Assembly: GCF_001729785.1 (NCBI RefSeq)
Contig: NZ_CP017183.1
Coordinates: forward strand, 496,001 to 560,000
DNA length: 64,000 nucleotides
Origin: Enterobacter hormaechei subsp. xiangfangensis
GTDB lineage: Bacteria; Pseudomonadota; Gammaproteobacteria; Enterobacterales; Enterobacteriaceae
Direction: 5' to 3'
Shown piece after piece: positions 1 to 10,828 of the stretch (within the stretch, counting starts at the first letter, position 1; each line of letters starts with the position of its first letter). The translations under genes and the position numbers were made by a program. Below the pieces are notes generated by a model. That model saw only the letters and a list, made by a program, of their open reading frames with translations, was not told the origin of the DNA and ran no database searches.

Positions 1-144
1 GCGATCTTGCAGATCGCCCTCGACGCGGGCGTGAGCAAAATCATCCCGCATATCTACAGCTCGATTATCGATAAAGCCAGCGGTGATACGCGCCCAGAAG
101 ATGTGCGCACGCTGCTGGCGATGACGAAGAAGCTGGTGAAGTAA
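1..144 (+). CDS. C-terminal end of a KDGP-aldolase-family protein (partial)
   Basis: Only the last 47 codons are in the window; the gene begins upstream. The visible end contains HIYSSIIDKASGDTRPEDVR followed by a basic C-terminus. I recognise this as the end of the KDGP aldolase family (EF_0839/DgaF type), which cleaves 2-keto-3-deoxy-6-phosphogluconate in sugar-acid or amino-sugar-acid degradation. The next two genes, a lactonase-like protein and a PRD regulator, lie in the same direction and fit such a locus. The assignment is from memory of the family C-terminus; the catalytic part is not visible. Confidence 0.6.
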   Translation, partial: AILQIALDAGVSKIIPHIYSSIIDKASGDTRPEDVRTLLAMTKKLVK

Positions 145-150
145 AACCTG

Positions 151-232
151 CCCCTCACCCCAGCCCTCTCCCCAAAGGGGAGAGGGTGTAATCGTCCCCT
201 CTCCCCTTTGGGGAGAGGGTTAGGGTGAGGGG
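151..232. repeat. Two-armed palindromic intergenic repeat, copy 1 (full)
   Basis: The first arm begins CCCCTCACCCCAGCCCTCTC and the second arm ends in its near reverse complement (GAGAGGGTTAGGGTGAGGGG). Each arm is itself a hairpin around CTCCCC-AAA-GGGGAG. It sits between the aldolase stop and the lactonase start. The same element recurs six more times in the core part of the window. Confidence 0.85.
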
Positions 233-263
233 AAACAAACCGCACACACCCGAAGGAGCCACC

Positions 264-1400
264 ATGCACACCCGTACCCTGCTTGTTGCTTCACTCTCTT
301 TACTTGCTACCTCTGCTATCGCTCAAAACCAGTACGCCTGGGTGGGCACCTACAACCCCAACGGCGAAGGGCTGTACCGCTTTACCGTCGACCCGCAAAC
401 CGGTGCGCTGAACGATAAAACGCTGGTGAGCAAGCTGCCGAACGCCGCGCAGTTAACCGTCTCACACGACGGCAAAACGCTCTATCTGGCAAGCGAAGTG
501 GAGCAGGGCGTGGTGCAGGCGCTGCGCATCGGCGATAACGGCACGCTGAGCGAGCTGAATCAGGTGGCCTCCGGCGGCGCGGGGCCGGTATATCTTTCCC
601 TGACGCCGAACGGTAAACATCTGCTGGTGGCAAACTACATCAGCGGAACTGTCGCGGTGCTGCCCGTTAACGCAGACGGCAGCCTGAGCGATGCTACGGA
701 CACCCATCAGGACAAAGGCGAACCGGGCGCGGCGAAGCCGGAAGCTGCCGTCGAGGGCAGTTTCGCCATCAGCGATCATAACGGCCCGCATGCGCACATG
801 ATCGCCGCCGATCCGAGCGGGAAATACGTTTTTTCCACCGATCTGGGGCTGGATCGCATCTATCAGTACCGTTTTGACGATCAAACCGGGAAGCTGACTC
901 CGAACGATCCGCCGTTTATCAGCGCCTCCTCAAAAGGGGCCGGGCCGCGCCACTTCGTCTTTACGCCGAAAGGTGATGCCCTGTGGCTGATTAACGAAGA
1001 GGCGTCTACGCTCACCCATTATGCGCTGGACAGTAATGGCAGGCTGAAAGAGGGTAAAACGGTTTCAGCCCTGCCGGACGGTTATAAAGGCACCAGTTTT
1101 GCTGCCGGGCTGGCGCTAAGTGCCGACGGGAAACAGCTGTATGTCGCTAACCGTTTGCATAACAGCATCGGGCACTTTACCGTAACGGCAGAGGGTACGC
1201 TGACGCATCAGGATGATGTCTGGACGCGCGGCGACTATCCGCGCACCCTGACGCTCGATAAGCAGGGTCGCTGGCTGTACGTCATGAACCAGCGCAGCGA
1301 CAACATTACCCGTTTCCGCGTGGCACCGGACGGCAAGCTGAGCGCCGAGCCAGACTATACCCCGGTCGGCAGCCCATCCCAGATGGTCATTTCACCTTAA
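264..1400 (+). CDS. Exported lactonase-type beta-propeller protein
   Basis: A 378-residue protein with a signal peptide (residues 1-20, cleavage after SAIA). Repeated blades of the form GKxLYxAN/GxxLxVAN run through the mature part, typical of the seven-bladed 6-phosphogluconolactonase-like (lactonase, PF10282) family. The ATG at 264 is preferred over an upstream in-frame start because AAGGAG lies just before it and the signal peptide begins there. Beside an aldolase and a PRD regulator it probably hydrolyses a sugar lactone in the periplasm before uptake, but the substrate cannot be read from sequence. It differs from cytoplasmic E. coli Pgl by being exported. The family is secure; the reaction is inferred. 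Confidence 0.75.
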   Translation: MHTRTLLVASLSLLATSAIAQNQYAWVGTYNPNGEGLYRFTVDPQTGALNDKTLVSKLPNAAQLTVSHDGKTLYLASEVEQGVVQALRIGDNGTLSELNQVASGGAGPVYLSLTPNGKHLLVANYISGTVAVLPVNADGSLSDATDTHQDKGEPGAAKPEAAVEGSFAISDHNGPHAHMIAADPSGKYVFSTDLGLDRIYQYRFDDQTGKLTPNDPPFISASSKGAGPRHFVFTPKGDALWLINEEASTLTHYALDSNGRLKEGKTVSALPDGYKGTSFAAGLALSADGKQLYVANRLHNSIGHFTVTAEGTLTHQDDVWTRGDYPRTLTLDKQGRWLYVMNQRSDNITRFRVAPDGKLSAEPDYTPVGSPSQMVISP

Positions 1401-1419
1401 GTCGTAAGAGGACAACGAC

Positions 1420-3330
1420 GTGCGATTTCCGAACCAACGTTTAGCGCAACTTTTCGATCTGTTGCAAAACGAGACGCTGCCGCAGGACGAGCTGGCGCAG
1501 CGGCTGTCGGTTTCCACGCGAACCGTCCGGGCGGATATCACCGCCCTGAACGCGCTGCTGGCCAGCCACGGCGCGCAGTTCATTTTGAGCCGGGGCAACG
1601 GCTATCAGCTCAAAATTAATGATGTGGCGCGCTATCAGCAATTGCAGGCGTCCCACCCGCGCGCGCTGCGTATTCCGCGAACCGGACCTGAGCGCGTGCA
1701 CTATCTGGTGGTGCGTTTTCTGACGTCAGCCTTTTCCATCAAGCTGGAGGATCTGGCCGATGAGTGGTTCGTCAGCCGGGCCACGTTGCAGAGCGACATG
1801 GTGGAAGTGCGCGAGTGGTTTCACCGTTACAACCTGACGCTGGAAACCCGCCCTCGCCACGGCATGAAGCTGTTTGGCAGCGAGATGGCGATCCGCGCCT
1901 GCCTGACCGACCTCCTGTGGGAGCTGGCGCAGCAGGACAGCCTGAACCCGCTGGTGACCGACGTGGCGCTGAACGCGGGCGTGGCGGAAAAGATGGTGCC
2001 GGTGCTGCACGATGCGCTGACGCGCCATCACATTCGCCTGACCGACGAAGGCGAGCTGTTCCTGCGCCTGTACTGCGCGGTGTCGGTGCGGCGCATCAGC
2101 GAAGGGTATCCGCTGCCGGAATTCCACGCGGAAGACGTGGAAGAGAACGTGCATGAGGCGGCGAAAGATATCGCGGTGGCTATCCAGGAGCTGGCGGGCA
2201 AAGCGCTGTCGCCGTCAGAAGAGAGCTGGCTGTGCGTGCACATTGCGGCGCGGCAGATCCAGGAGATCGCCCCGAGCGCCATTAATGCTGACGACGACGA
2301 AGCCCTGGTCAACTACATTCTGCGCTACATCAACACCCACTATAACTACAACCTGTTGAGCGACGAGCAACTGCATGCAGATCTGCTCACGCACATCAAA
2401 ACCATGATTACCCGCGTGCGGTATCAAATCATGATCCCCAATCCGTTGCTGGATAACATCAAGCAGCACTACCCGATGGCGTGGGATATGACCCTCGCGG
2501 CGGTGTCTAGCTGGGGCAAATACACCCCGTATGTGATCAGCGAAAACGAAATTGGTTTTCTGGTGCTGCATATCGGCGTCGGGCTGGAGCGCCACTACAA
2601 CATCGGCTATCAGCGCCAGCCGCGGGTGCTGCTGGTATGCGACGCAGGTAACGCGATGGTGCGCATGATCGAGGCGGTACTTCAGCGTAAATACCCGCAG
2701 ATTGAGGTGACGCGCACGCTCACCCTTCGCGAGTACGAGCTTGCCGATGCCATTGGCGAAGACTTTGTGATCTCCACCGCCCGCGTGAGCGAAAAATCCA
2801 AACCGGTGGTGATGATCGCCCCGTTCCCGACCGATTATCAGTTAGAGCAGATCGGCAAGCTGGTGCTGGTGGACCGCACCCGGCCGTGGATGCTGGAAAA
2901 ATACTTCGACGCGGCCCATTTCCGCATTATCGACAAGCCTGTCGACCAGCAAACGCTGTTCCGCGAGCTGTGTGAACAGCTTGAAGCAGAGGGCTTTGTC
3001 GGTGCGGAGTTTCTGGATTCGGTTATCGAGCGTGAAGCCATCGTCAGCACCATGCTCGGCGACGGCATTGCGCTGCCGCACTCCCTCGGCCTGCTGGCGC
3101 AAAAAACGGTGGTCTACACCGTGCTGGCGCCGCAGGGCATTCAGTGGGGAGATGAAACCGCCCATGTCATCTTCCTGCTCGCCATCAGCAAAAGCGAGTA
3201 CGAAGAGGCAATGGCGATTTACGACATCTTTGTCACTTTCCTGCGTGAACGCGCGATGGCGCGCCTGTGCCAGTGCGAGAATTTTGCGGCGTTTAAGGCT
3301 GTGGCGATGGAGAGTTTGAGTCGGTTTTGA
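1420..3330 (+). CDS. BglG/ManR-type PRD transcriptional regulator with EIIB and EIIA domains
   Basis: A 636-residue regulator starting with GTG at 1420 behind AAGAGGAC. Order of domains: N-terminal helix-turn-helix (about 1-60, LSVSTRTVRADI), two PTS regulation domains (about 75-390), a GatB-like EIIB domain whose phosphorylatable Cys is about residue 407 (VCDAGNAM), and a C-terminal EIIA-type domain with the active His about residue 554 (GIALPHSLG). Such proteins sense PTS phosphorylation and activate an adjacent sugar operon. The gene starts 19 bases after the lactonase stop, so the two are probably cotranscribed with the upstream aldolase. Both phospho-acceptor residues are present. The controlled substrate is unknown. 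Confidence 0.85.
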   Translation: MRFPNQRLAQLFDLLQNETLPQDELAQRLSVSTRTVRADITALNALLASHGAQFILSRGNGYQLKINDVARYQQLQASHPRALRIPRTGPERVHYLVVRFLTSAFSIKLEDLADEWFVSRATLQSDMVEVREWFHRYNLTLETRPRHGMKLFGSEMAIRACLTDLLWELAQQDSLNPLVTDVALNAGVAEKMVPVLHDALTRHHIRLTDEGELFLRLYCAVSVRRISEGYPLPEFHAEDVEENVHEAAKDIAVAIQELAGKALSPSEESWLCVHIAARQIQEIAPSAINADDDEALVNYILRYINTHYNYNLLSDEQLHADLLTHIKTMITRVRYQIMIPNPLLDNIKQHYPMAWDMTLAAVSSWGKYTPYVISENEIGFLVLHIGVGLERHYNIGYQRQPRVLLVCDAGNAMVRMIEAVLQRKYPQIEVTRTLTLREYELADAIGEDFVISTARVSEKSKPVVMIAPFPTDYQLEQIGKLVLVDRTRPWMLEKYFDAAHFRIIDKPVDQQTLFRELCEQLEAEGFVGAEFLDSVIEREAIVSTMLGDGIALPHSLGLLAQKTVVYTVLAPQGIQWGDETAHVIFLLAISKSEYEEAMAIYDIFVTFLRERAMARLCQCENFAAFKAVAMESLSRF

Positions 3331-3362
3331 CGTTCAGGCGGACAGAGGATATCCGCCTTCAT

Positions 3363-3827
3363 TCAACGCAGATGATGCACAACCTGGTTGCTGCTGCCGC
3401 GCCAGATAAGCATAGGATCTTTTAGATCCTGCATGAACTTGCCGTCGACCAGGACGTTAATTAGATCCACCACTTCCATCTGCTGCGCATTCAGTTCATC
3501 CAGCTTATAGCCCGTCCAGACCCAGATGTCTTTTCCCGCGCACTCGTGGTGGATGCGTTTTACCAGCTTCAGGATCTCCGGCACGTTTTGCGGATGGAGC
3601 GGGTCGCCGCCGGAGAGCGAGATCCCCTGGCGTTTGATGCGCGTGTCGTTCAGGTCGTTGATGATGCGGTCTTCCATCTCAGCGGTAAACGGCATACCCG
3701 AGTTCAGGCGCCAGGTGCTTTTGTTGTAGCAGCCGGGGCACTCGTGAACGCAGCCTGATACAAACAGGGTACAGCGGGTGCCGGGGCCGTTGACGATGTC
3801 GACGGGGTAGTACTGGTGATAATTCAT
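3363..3827 (-). CDS. nrdG: Anaerobic ribonucleotide reductase activating enzyme
   Basis: A 154-residue radical-SAM protein. The cluster motif C-X3-C-X2-C is at Cys26, Cys30 and Cys33 (CVHECPGC), followed by SGGDPL for SAM binding. NrdG reduces SAM with its 4Fe-4S cluster and places the glycyl radical on NrdD under anaerobic conditions. Length and sequence match the E. coli protein closely. It lies downstream of nrdD on the same strand. The gap between them is about 140 bases and is filled mainly by a palindromic repeat. It is probably expressed from the nrdD promoter. Confidence 0.97.
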   Translation of the reverse strand: MNYHQYYPVDIVNGPGTRCTLFVSGCVHECPGCYNKSTWRLNSGMPFTAEMEDRIINDLNDTRIKRQGISLSGGDPLHPQNVPEILKLVKRIHHECAGKDIWVWTGYKLDELNAQQMEVVDLINVLVDGKFMQDLKDPMLIWRGSSNQVVHHLR

Positions 3828-3842
3828 AGCGTTAACCTGATG

Positions 3843-3950
3843 CCCTCACCCCGGCCCTCTCCCACAGGGAGAGGGAGAAAACCGGTGGCCGGAATAACAA
3901 TGTGCTCGATCGGTTCCCTCTCCCTTGAGGGAGAGGGGTAGGGTGGGGGG
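3843..3950. repeat. Palindromic intergenic repeat, copy 2 (full), inside the nrdD-nrdG operon
   Basis: The left arm CCCTCACCCCGGCCCTCTCC and the right arm ending GAGAGGGGTAGGGTGGGG flank a longer spacer than in other copies. This copy lies between two genes that must be coexpressed, so it probably does not act as a complete terminator. It could set the nrdD to nrdG transcript ratio or protect the upstream message. Confidence 0.85.
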
Positions 3951-3967
3951 GACACCCTGCGCAGAAC

Positions 3968-6106
<2,139 letters not shown>

Positions 6107-6264
6107 GATCACTCCATTTTAAAAACAGGTTATCCACAGAGGTGGAGAAGTATTCACCGGGCGTATTCCTCGCCGCGGCAAAGACTTCCCGCGTGCCCAG
6201 CCCGTGTTATCCACAATTCCGGCCAGCGTAAGCGCCGTCTTGTTGTTGGAATAGTAGACGATAA

Positions 6265-6280
6265 ATACAAGATGTTGGGT
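6265..6280 (-). promoter_or_regulatory. NrdR box 2 of the nrdDG promoter (predicted)
   Basis: ATACAAGATGTTGGGT matches 12 of 16 positions of the NrdR consensus ACACWATATATWGTGT. Its centre is exactly 31 bp, three helical turns, from the centre of the second box at 6296-6311. This is the spacing expected for paired NrdR boxes. Confidence 0.7.
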
Positions 6281-6288
6281 CGGCGTGC

Positions 6289-6311
6289 ATTTTAAGTGCT
6301 ACATATAGTGA
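6289..6311 (-). promoter_or_regulatory. nrdDG promoter core and NrdR box 1 (predicted)
   Basis: GTGCTACATATAGTGA at 6296-6311 is a good NrdR box. On the minus strand TAAAAT at 6294-6289 can serve as the -10 element, giving a start near 6281-6282. Box 1 then overlaps the core promoter and box 2 covers the start of the transcript, which fits repression by NrdR when dATP is plentiful. Confidence 0.65.
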
Positions 6312-6321
6312 TTTGCATCAA
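6308..6321 (-). promoter_or_regulatory. Proximal FNR site of nrdDG (predicted)
   Basis: GTGATTTGCATCAA is one mismatch from TTGAT-N4-ATCAA. With a transcript start near 6281 its centre is at about -33.5, the position I recall for the proximal FNR site of E. coli nrdDG. It overlaps NrdR box 1 by four bases. Confidence 0.65.
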
Positions 6322-6338
6322 ACATGTTTGCGATTTTT

Positions 6339-6352
6339 TTGATGCAGGACAA
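6339..6352 (-). promoter_or_regulatory. Distal FNR site of nrdDG (predicted)
   Basis: TTGATGCAGGACAA has one perfect FNR half-site and one with three of five matches. Its centre is exactly 31 bp from the proximal site, at about -64.5, matching the two-site arrangement recalled for E. coli. Confidence 0.6.
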
Positions 6353-6479
6353 AGTAAAAAGACGAGAGTACAAACGGCGGGCGCTGGGGCAATTGTAAAG
6401 ACGCGAAGGAAAAATCTGATTAATTATTCAACAAAAACAGCAAAGTAAGCCGGACACGGCATCGTGCCCGGCGGAGGAA

Positions 6480-8123
6480 TTACTGCTTTAGCCACCACAC
6501 GGCTTCAAACGGACGAAGCATTGAGGTGTGAGGGGCGGGGTAGTTGCTTATCACCACCTGCGACTCGCCGCTGAGAGCGTCCGCTTGCCATTCCTGAGGC
6601 AAATGGCTCAGGTTCGCCACCACCATCAGCGTTTGCCCCTGCCACTGGCGGCGATAACACCACAGGGAAGGGTGGTCAGGCAGGAGATCCTCATAATCCC
6701 CCCACGTCAGTACCGGCAGGGTTTTGCGCAGGCGAATCAGCGACTGGTAGGTGTAGAACACCGAATCGGGGTCGTCCAGCGCCGCGCGGACATTCACGGT
6801 TTCGTAGTTGTCGCAAACGCCAATCCACGGCTCGGCCTCGGTAAAGCCCGCATTATGCGAGGCGTCCCACTGCATCGGCGTGCGGCCATTATCGCGTGAC
6901 TTACTCGCCAGAATCGCCAGTAGTTCATCGGTATCGCGTCCGTTAGCCCGCTGTTCGGCGAACATGTTCAGACTTTCCACGTCGCGGTAGTCGGTGATAC
7001 GGCTGAAATGCGGGTTGGTCATACCCAGCTCTTCACCCTGGTAGATATACGGCGTGCCCTGCATCCCGTGCAGCACCATGCCGAGCATTTTCGCCGCCGC
7101 CACGCGGTGTTCCCCTTCGTCACCAAAGCGCGACACGATGCGCGGCTGGTCATGGTTACACCAGAACAGCGCGTTCCAGGCTTTGTTGTGCATCCCCTGC
7201 TGCCAGTGGCGGAAAAGGGTTTTCAGCGCCACGAAGTCCGGCTTTGCCTTCGTCCATTTTTCGCCGCCGGGGTAGTCCACCTTGAGGTGGTGAAAGTTAA
7301 AGGTCATCGACAGCTCGCGGCCATCAAGAGACGCGTACTGCTGGCAGTTCTCCAGCGAGGTGGAGGACATCTCGCCCACCGTCATCAGGTTACGCGGGGT
7401 AAAGACGTCCCGGCTCATCTCCTGAAGATATTCGTGGATGCGCGGCCCGTCAGTGTAGAAGCGGCGACCGTCGCCGAGGGTATCGTCCGGGAAATCCTGA
7501 TCTTTTGAAATCAGGTTAATCACGTCCAGACGCAAGCCGTCCACGCCGCGATCGGCCCAGAACTCGCACACTTTTTTCAGCTCGGCGCGCACCGCCGGGT
7601 TTTCCCAGTTGAGATCCGCCTGCTCCGGTGCGAACAGGTGCAGATAATACTGTTCGCTTTCGGCGTGCCAGCGCCAGGCGTTGCCGCCAAATTTGGAGCG
7701 CCAGTTGTTGGGAAGCGTATCCGGCGTACCGTCCCGCCAGATATAGAACTGGCGGTACGGACTCGCTTTATCCAGCGACTCGCGGAACCAGGCGTGCTGC
7801 GTGGACGTGTGGTTAAAGACCATATCCAGCACGATGCGGATACCGTGTTCATGCGCCCGGGCAACCAGTTCGTCAAAGTCGTCCAGCGTGCCGTAGGTCG
7901 GGTCAATGGCAGTGTAGTTCGCCACGTCGTAACCGTTATCCACCTGCGGCGAGATATAAAACGGCGTCAGCCAGATAGCGTCAATGCCGAGGGTTTTCAG
8001 GTAGTCCAGGCGCTGCGTTACGCCGCGTAGATCGCCCGTGCCGCTGCCGGTGGTATCCTGGAAACTCTTTGGGTAAATCTGATAGATGACGCCGTTCTGC
8101 CACCAGTGAGGAAGGGTATTCAT
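6480..8123 (-). CDS. treC: Trehalose-6-phosphate hydrolase
   Basis: A 547-residue GH13 alpha-amylase-fold enzyme that splits cytoplasmic trehalose-6-phosphate into glucose and glucose-6-phosphate. Family motifs in order: DMVFNHTS, GLRLDVIN (nucleophile Asp), VGEMSS (acid/base Glu) and NHDQPR (third Asp). The ATG at 8123 follows AGGAACG; a longer in-frame start five codons upstream is less likely because the E. coli protein begins at the same LPHWWQNG region. It starts 51 bases after the treB stop and is probably cotranscribed with it. Confidence 0.97.
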   Translation of the reverse strand: MNTLPHWWQNGVIYQIYPKSFQDTTGSGTGDLRGVTQRLDYLKTLGIDAIWLTPFYISPQVDNGYDVANYTAIDPTYGTLDDFDELVARAHEHGIRIVLDMVFNHTSTQHAWFRESLDKASPYRQFYIWRDGTPDTLPNNWRSKFGGNAWRWHAESEQYYLHLFAPEQADLNWENPAVRAELKKVCEFWADRGVDGLRLDVINLISKDQDFPDDTLGDGRRFYTDGPRIHEYLQEMSRDVFTPRNLMTVGEMSSTSLENCQQYASLDGRELSMTFNFHHLKVDYPGGEKWTKAKPDFVALKTLFRHWQQGMHNKAWNALFWCNHDQPRIVSRFGDEGEHRVAAAKMLGMVLHGMQGTPYIYQGEELGMTNPHFSRITDYRDVESLNMFAEQRANGRDTDELLAILASKSRDNGRTPMQWDASHNAGFTEAEPWIGVCDNYETVNVRAALDDPDSVFYTYQSLIRLRKTLPVLTWGDYEDLLPDHPSLWCYRRQWQGQTLMVVANLSHLPQEWQADALSGESQVVISNYPAPHTSMLRPFEAVWWLKQ

Positions 8124-8174
8124 AGTGCGTTCCTGCAAATGCGAAGTGGCGCAACTGCGCCCCGAAAGATGAAG

Positions 8175-9596
8175 TTAAACAATCTGCAGCGAGCCCTGAC
8201 GGAACTTACGCTGGTAAACCACGGTGGTCAGCGCCATTGGGACGATGATGGCGATGGCCATTGCCAGGGCAAACACCTGCCAGTAAGCGGGCTGGATGGA
8301 GAGGATGCCCGGCAGGCCGCCGACGCCAATCCCGTTTGCCATCACGCCGTTCAGGCCGCACAGCAAGCCCGCCAGACCGGAGCCGATCATCGCGCAGAGC
8401 ATCGGGAAGCGGTATTTCAGGTTGATACCGTACATCGCCGGTTCAGTGACGCCGAGGTAAGCGGAGATAGCAGCCGGAACGGAGATCTCACGCTCGTTGT
8501 GCTTACGGCTGACGATGATGATGCCGGTTACCGCTGAGGCCTGCGCAATGTTAGACAGGGCGATGATCGGCCAGACAGGCGTACCGCCGAGGCTCTGGAT
8601 CATTTGCATATCGATCGCCAGCGTGGTCTGGTGCACGCCGGTGATCACCAGCGGAGCGTAGAGGAAGCCAAACAGCGCGGCACCGATTGGCGCGAAGCTG
8701 CCGGTCATCAGGTGACGGACCGCGAAGGCCACGCCGTCGCCAATCATGCGGCCAAACGGACCGATAAAGGCGTGCGCCAGGAACACCGCCAGGATCAGCG
8801 AGCAGACCGGGACCACCACCAGATACAGGTAATCCGGCACGATGCGCTTCAGGCGCGTCTCAATAAAGCCCAGCGCCAGACCCGCCAGCAATGCCGGGAT
8901 TACCTGCGCCTGATAGCCCACTTTGGCGATGGTAAACAGGCCGAAGTTCCACACCTCTGGCGTTTGCTGACCAAGTAAGTAAGCGTTCATTAACTGCGGA
9001 GAGACCAGCGTCACGCCGAGCACGATACCGAGAATTGGCGTTCCGCCCATCTTGCGCACCGCGGACCAGCAGATCCCGACCGGCAGATAGAAGAAGATCG
9101 CTTCGCCAATCAGCCACAGGAAGTCATAGATACTTTGCAGCGCCGGGTACATCTGCGCCAGGGTTTTGCCGTCGCTCATTGGCACATCGCCGATGACGTT
9201 ACGGAAGCCCAGAATTAAGCCCCCGCTGATCAGCGCTGGCAGCAGCGGGAAGAAGATCTCCGCAAAATGGGAAATCAGCTGCTCATGCCATTTCATATTC
9301 TGACGCGCGGCCTTCTTCGCCTGCTCTTTATCTGCGGAAGAGTGCCCGGTAGTCGCCAGCAGAGCCTGATAGTAATCGCCCACTTCGGTACCAATCACCA
9401 CCTGGAACTGCCCGGCATTGGTGAAGCAGCCTTTAACCATGGAAAGCTCTTCAATGGCCTTCGGGTTGGCTTTGGCCGGATCGTTCAGCACGAAGCGCAG
9501 GCGGGTAATGCAATGGCTGACGGTGGCGATGTTGTCGCGTCCGCCGACCAGGACGATCAGCTGATCGATATCTGTTTGTTTGACTTTACTCATCAT
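8175..9596 (-). CDS. treB: PTS trehalose-specific EIIBC component
   Basis: A 473-residue membrane permease that imports and phosphorylates trehalose. The N-terminal EIIB domain carries the phosphorylatable Cys29 (VSHCITRLRF). The EIIC domain (about 110-460) has multiple hydrophobic segments and the GITEPAMYG-type loop seen here as GVTEPAMYG. No EIIA domain is present, as in E. coli, where Crr supplies it. Very close to the E. coli sequence along its full length. Probably repressed by TreR at the palindrome upstream. Confidence 0.97.
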   Translation of the reverse strand: MMSKVKQTDIDQLIVLVGGRDNIATVSHCITRLRFVLNDPAKANPKAIEELSMVKGCFTNAGQFQVVIGTEVGDYYQALLATTGHSSADKEQAKKAARQNMKWHEQLISHFAEIFFPLLPALISGGLILGFRNVIGDVPMSDGKTLAQMYPALQSIYDFLWLIGEAIFFYLPVGICWSAVRKMGGTPILGIVLGVTLVSPQLMNAYLLGQQTPEVWNFGLFTIAKVGYQAQVIPALLAGLALGFIETRLKRIVPDYLYLVVVPVCSLILAVFLAHAFIGPFGRMIGDGVAFAVRHLMTGSFAPIGAALFGFLYAPLVITGVHQTTLAIDMQMIQSLGGTPVWPIIALSNIAQASAVTGIIIVSRKHNEREISVPAAISAYLGVTEPAMYGINLKYRFPMLCAMIGSGLAGLLCGLNGVMANGIGVGGLPGILSIQPAYWQVFALAMAIAIIVPMALTTVVYQRKFRQGSLQIV

Positions 9597-9670
9597 GAAA
9601 CCTCATGACAGATGGTGATAGGGGTTATGACCTGTGCGCAAGCCTACTCCTTCAACGTGACGGCGAAAAT

Positions 9671-9682
9671 GGGAACGTTCCC
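9671..9682. promoter_or_regulatory. Candidate TreR operator upstream of treB
   Basis: GGGAACGTTCCC is a perfect 12-bp palindrome about 75 bases upstream of the treB start. LacI-family regulators such as TreR bind short palindromes with a central CG step. The rest of the roughly 300-base stretch up to 9899 is AT-rich and contains no convincing gene; it must also hold the treB promoter and that of the Hcp cassette. Confidence 0.55.
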
Positions 9683-9899
9683 GAAATCGGGCGAAGATCA
9701 CAATAATCCGCTGTGTGAGGGCACACTGGATTGCATTTCACTCGCAGTTTTTATGAATTTCTTCTCAAGAGTGTTTAAAAAATATCAGGTCAATATCTTA
9801 AAAATACAGGGAAGATCTTAAACATGATCTGGCCGGAACTTTACAGTCGGTTTCAGGCATAAGCTTGTCTTCATATACTGAAATAAACGTAGAGCAATA

Positions 9900-10592
9900 A
9901 TGTACGGGAACAACGAGATCGTCAGTTATTTACAGGCCAATAAAATACTTGCGCTTAAACTCGACCATGCTGTTACTGCGGTCGGCCAGAACGTCAAAAC
10001 ACAGGTGAATATGATAGGGAAAGGCGCCACTCGGCTGTTGTATTACGCCTCATGTTTCACTGATGAATACAATGATGTTTGCCTGAGACAGAAGAGCGAA
10101 GACCTACGCTTCAGAGATGCCGTTTATAAATTAGTAAGCGGTGTGGATGTAGTCTATGAAATGCTTAGACTGTATTTTGAGGAAGTTTTCAAATACAAAA
10201 ATCCTAAACAGTTAGAGTATATTAAACAGCGGCTAATGGCTGTAAATGTCCACATCGCTGCGGTTAGCCTTACCGGTGCCGGGTTTACATTAGCCGTTGC
10301 CGCCTGCGTTCGCCTTGGATTAAATATCAGCCTCGAATTAAGCGCCATTACCGGAAGATGGGCTTCCCGAGGTATTGCTTTTATTGGGCTGTATGGGGTA
10401 GTACAGCAAGCCGCCGATAGCGCGCATCGTCTGTACGTTGAATTTCCCGCCTGGTACTCGGCACTTTATGCTCAAGGGCTTGAAATGCTTTATTTTCTCA
10501 TTGAGCCTGTGTTTCGCAGGACGGACGCGACACGTGCGCAATGGGCATCTGATGACGACATTGCGGATATCATCACCAGGTTGATCAGATAA
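9900..10592 (+). CDS. Unknown protein with hydrophobic core; candidate T6SS cargo effector
   Basis: A 230-residue protein I do not recognise by sequence. Residues 1-110 are polar and helical in character. A hydrophobic, Gly/Ala-rich stretch covers about 116-140 and a second about 155-172, with a further hydrophobic helix near 186-204. It is followed two bases later by a 62-residue two-span membrane protein and then by an hcp gene. This order, length and membrane character resemble the pore-forming T6SS effector Ssp6 and its immunity protein Sip6 of Serratia; that link is inference from context and memory. Codon use is more AT-rich than the flanking tre genes, suggesting transfer. It could instead be an Hcp-associated protein of another kind. 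Confidence 0.5.
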   Translation: MYGNNEIVSYLQANKILALKLDHAVTAVGQNVKTQVNMIGKGATRLLYYASCFTDEYNDVCLRQKSEDLRFRDAVYKLVSGVDVVYEMLRLYFEEVFKYKNPKQLEYIKQRLMAVNVHIAAVSLTGAGFTLAVAACVRLGLNISLELSAITGRWASRGIAFIGLYGVVQQAADSAHRLYVEFPAWYSALYAQGLEMLYFLIEPVFRRTDATRAQWASDDDIADIITRLIR

Positions 10593-10594
10593 CA

Positions 10595-10783
10595 ATGATG
10601 AATTACATCAAACGTTTTTTACGTTGGCAGGGGCGAATTATATTTTCGGTCTACGGCCCGGCCGCGTTAACAATCCTGTTTGCCCTGATACAGGCCCATT
10701 TCTTCCCCGGCAGTCCTGCCTGGCCAATTGGGCTTTTCTTCATTGTGGTCATGATTGTTTTTGGCTGCTATGTGAAATGGTAA
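10595..10783 (+). CDS. Small inner-membrane protein; candidate immunity protein
   Basis: A 62-residue protein with two predicted membrane segments (about 17-35 and 43-60) separated by a short Pro/Gly-rich turn, and a basic N-terminus. It begins 2 bases after the preceding stop, so translation is likely coupled. Immunity proteins against membrane-targeting T6SS effectors are typically small inner-membrane proteins encoded directly after the effector, which is the role proposed here. No sequence match is recalled. Confidence 0.5.
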   Translation: MMNYIKRFLRWQGRIIFSVYGPAALTILFALIQAHFFPGSPAWPIGLFFIVVMIVFGCYVKW

Positions 10784-10828
10784 AAGGCCAAACATTTCAA
10801 TACAGATAACCACTAATAAGGTATTTCT

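Noticed and set aside
9691..9727. CRP site upstream of treB
   Set aside because: Only half-sites (TCACA, TGTGA) with wrong spacing were found, so it was not listed although CRP control of treB is expected.
9612..9821. Open frame of 69 codons upstream of the Hcp cassette
   Set aside because: It runs through the treB promoter and the palindromic operator and has no coding features.
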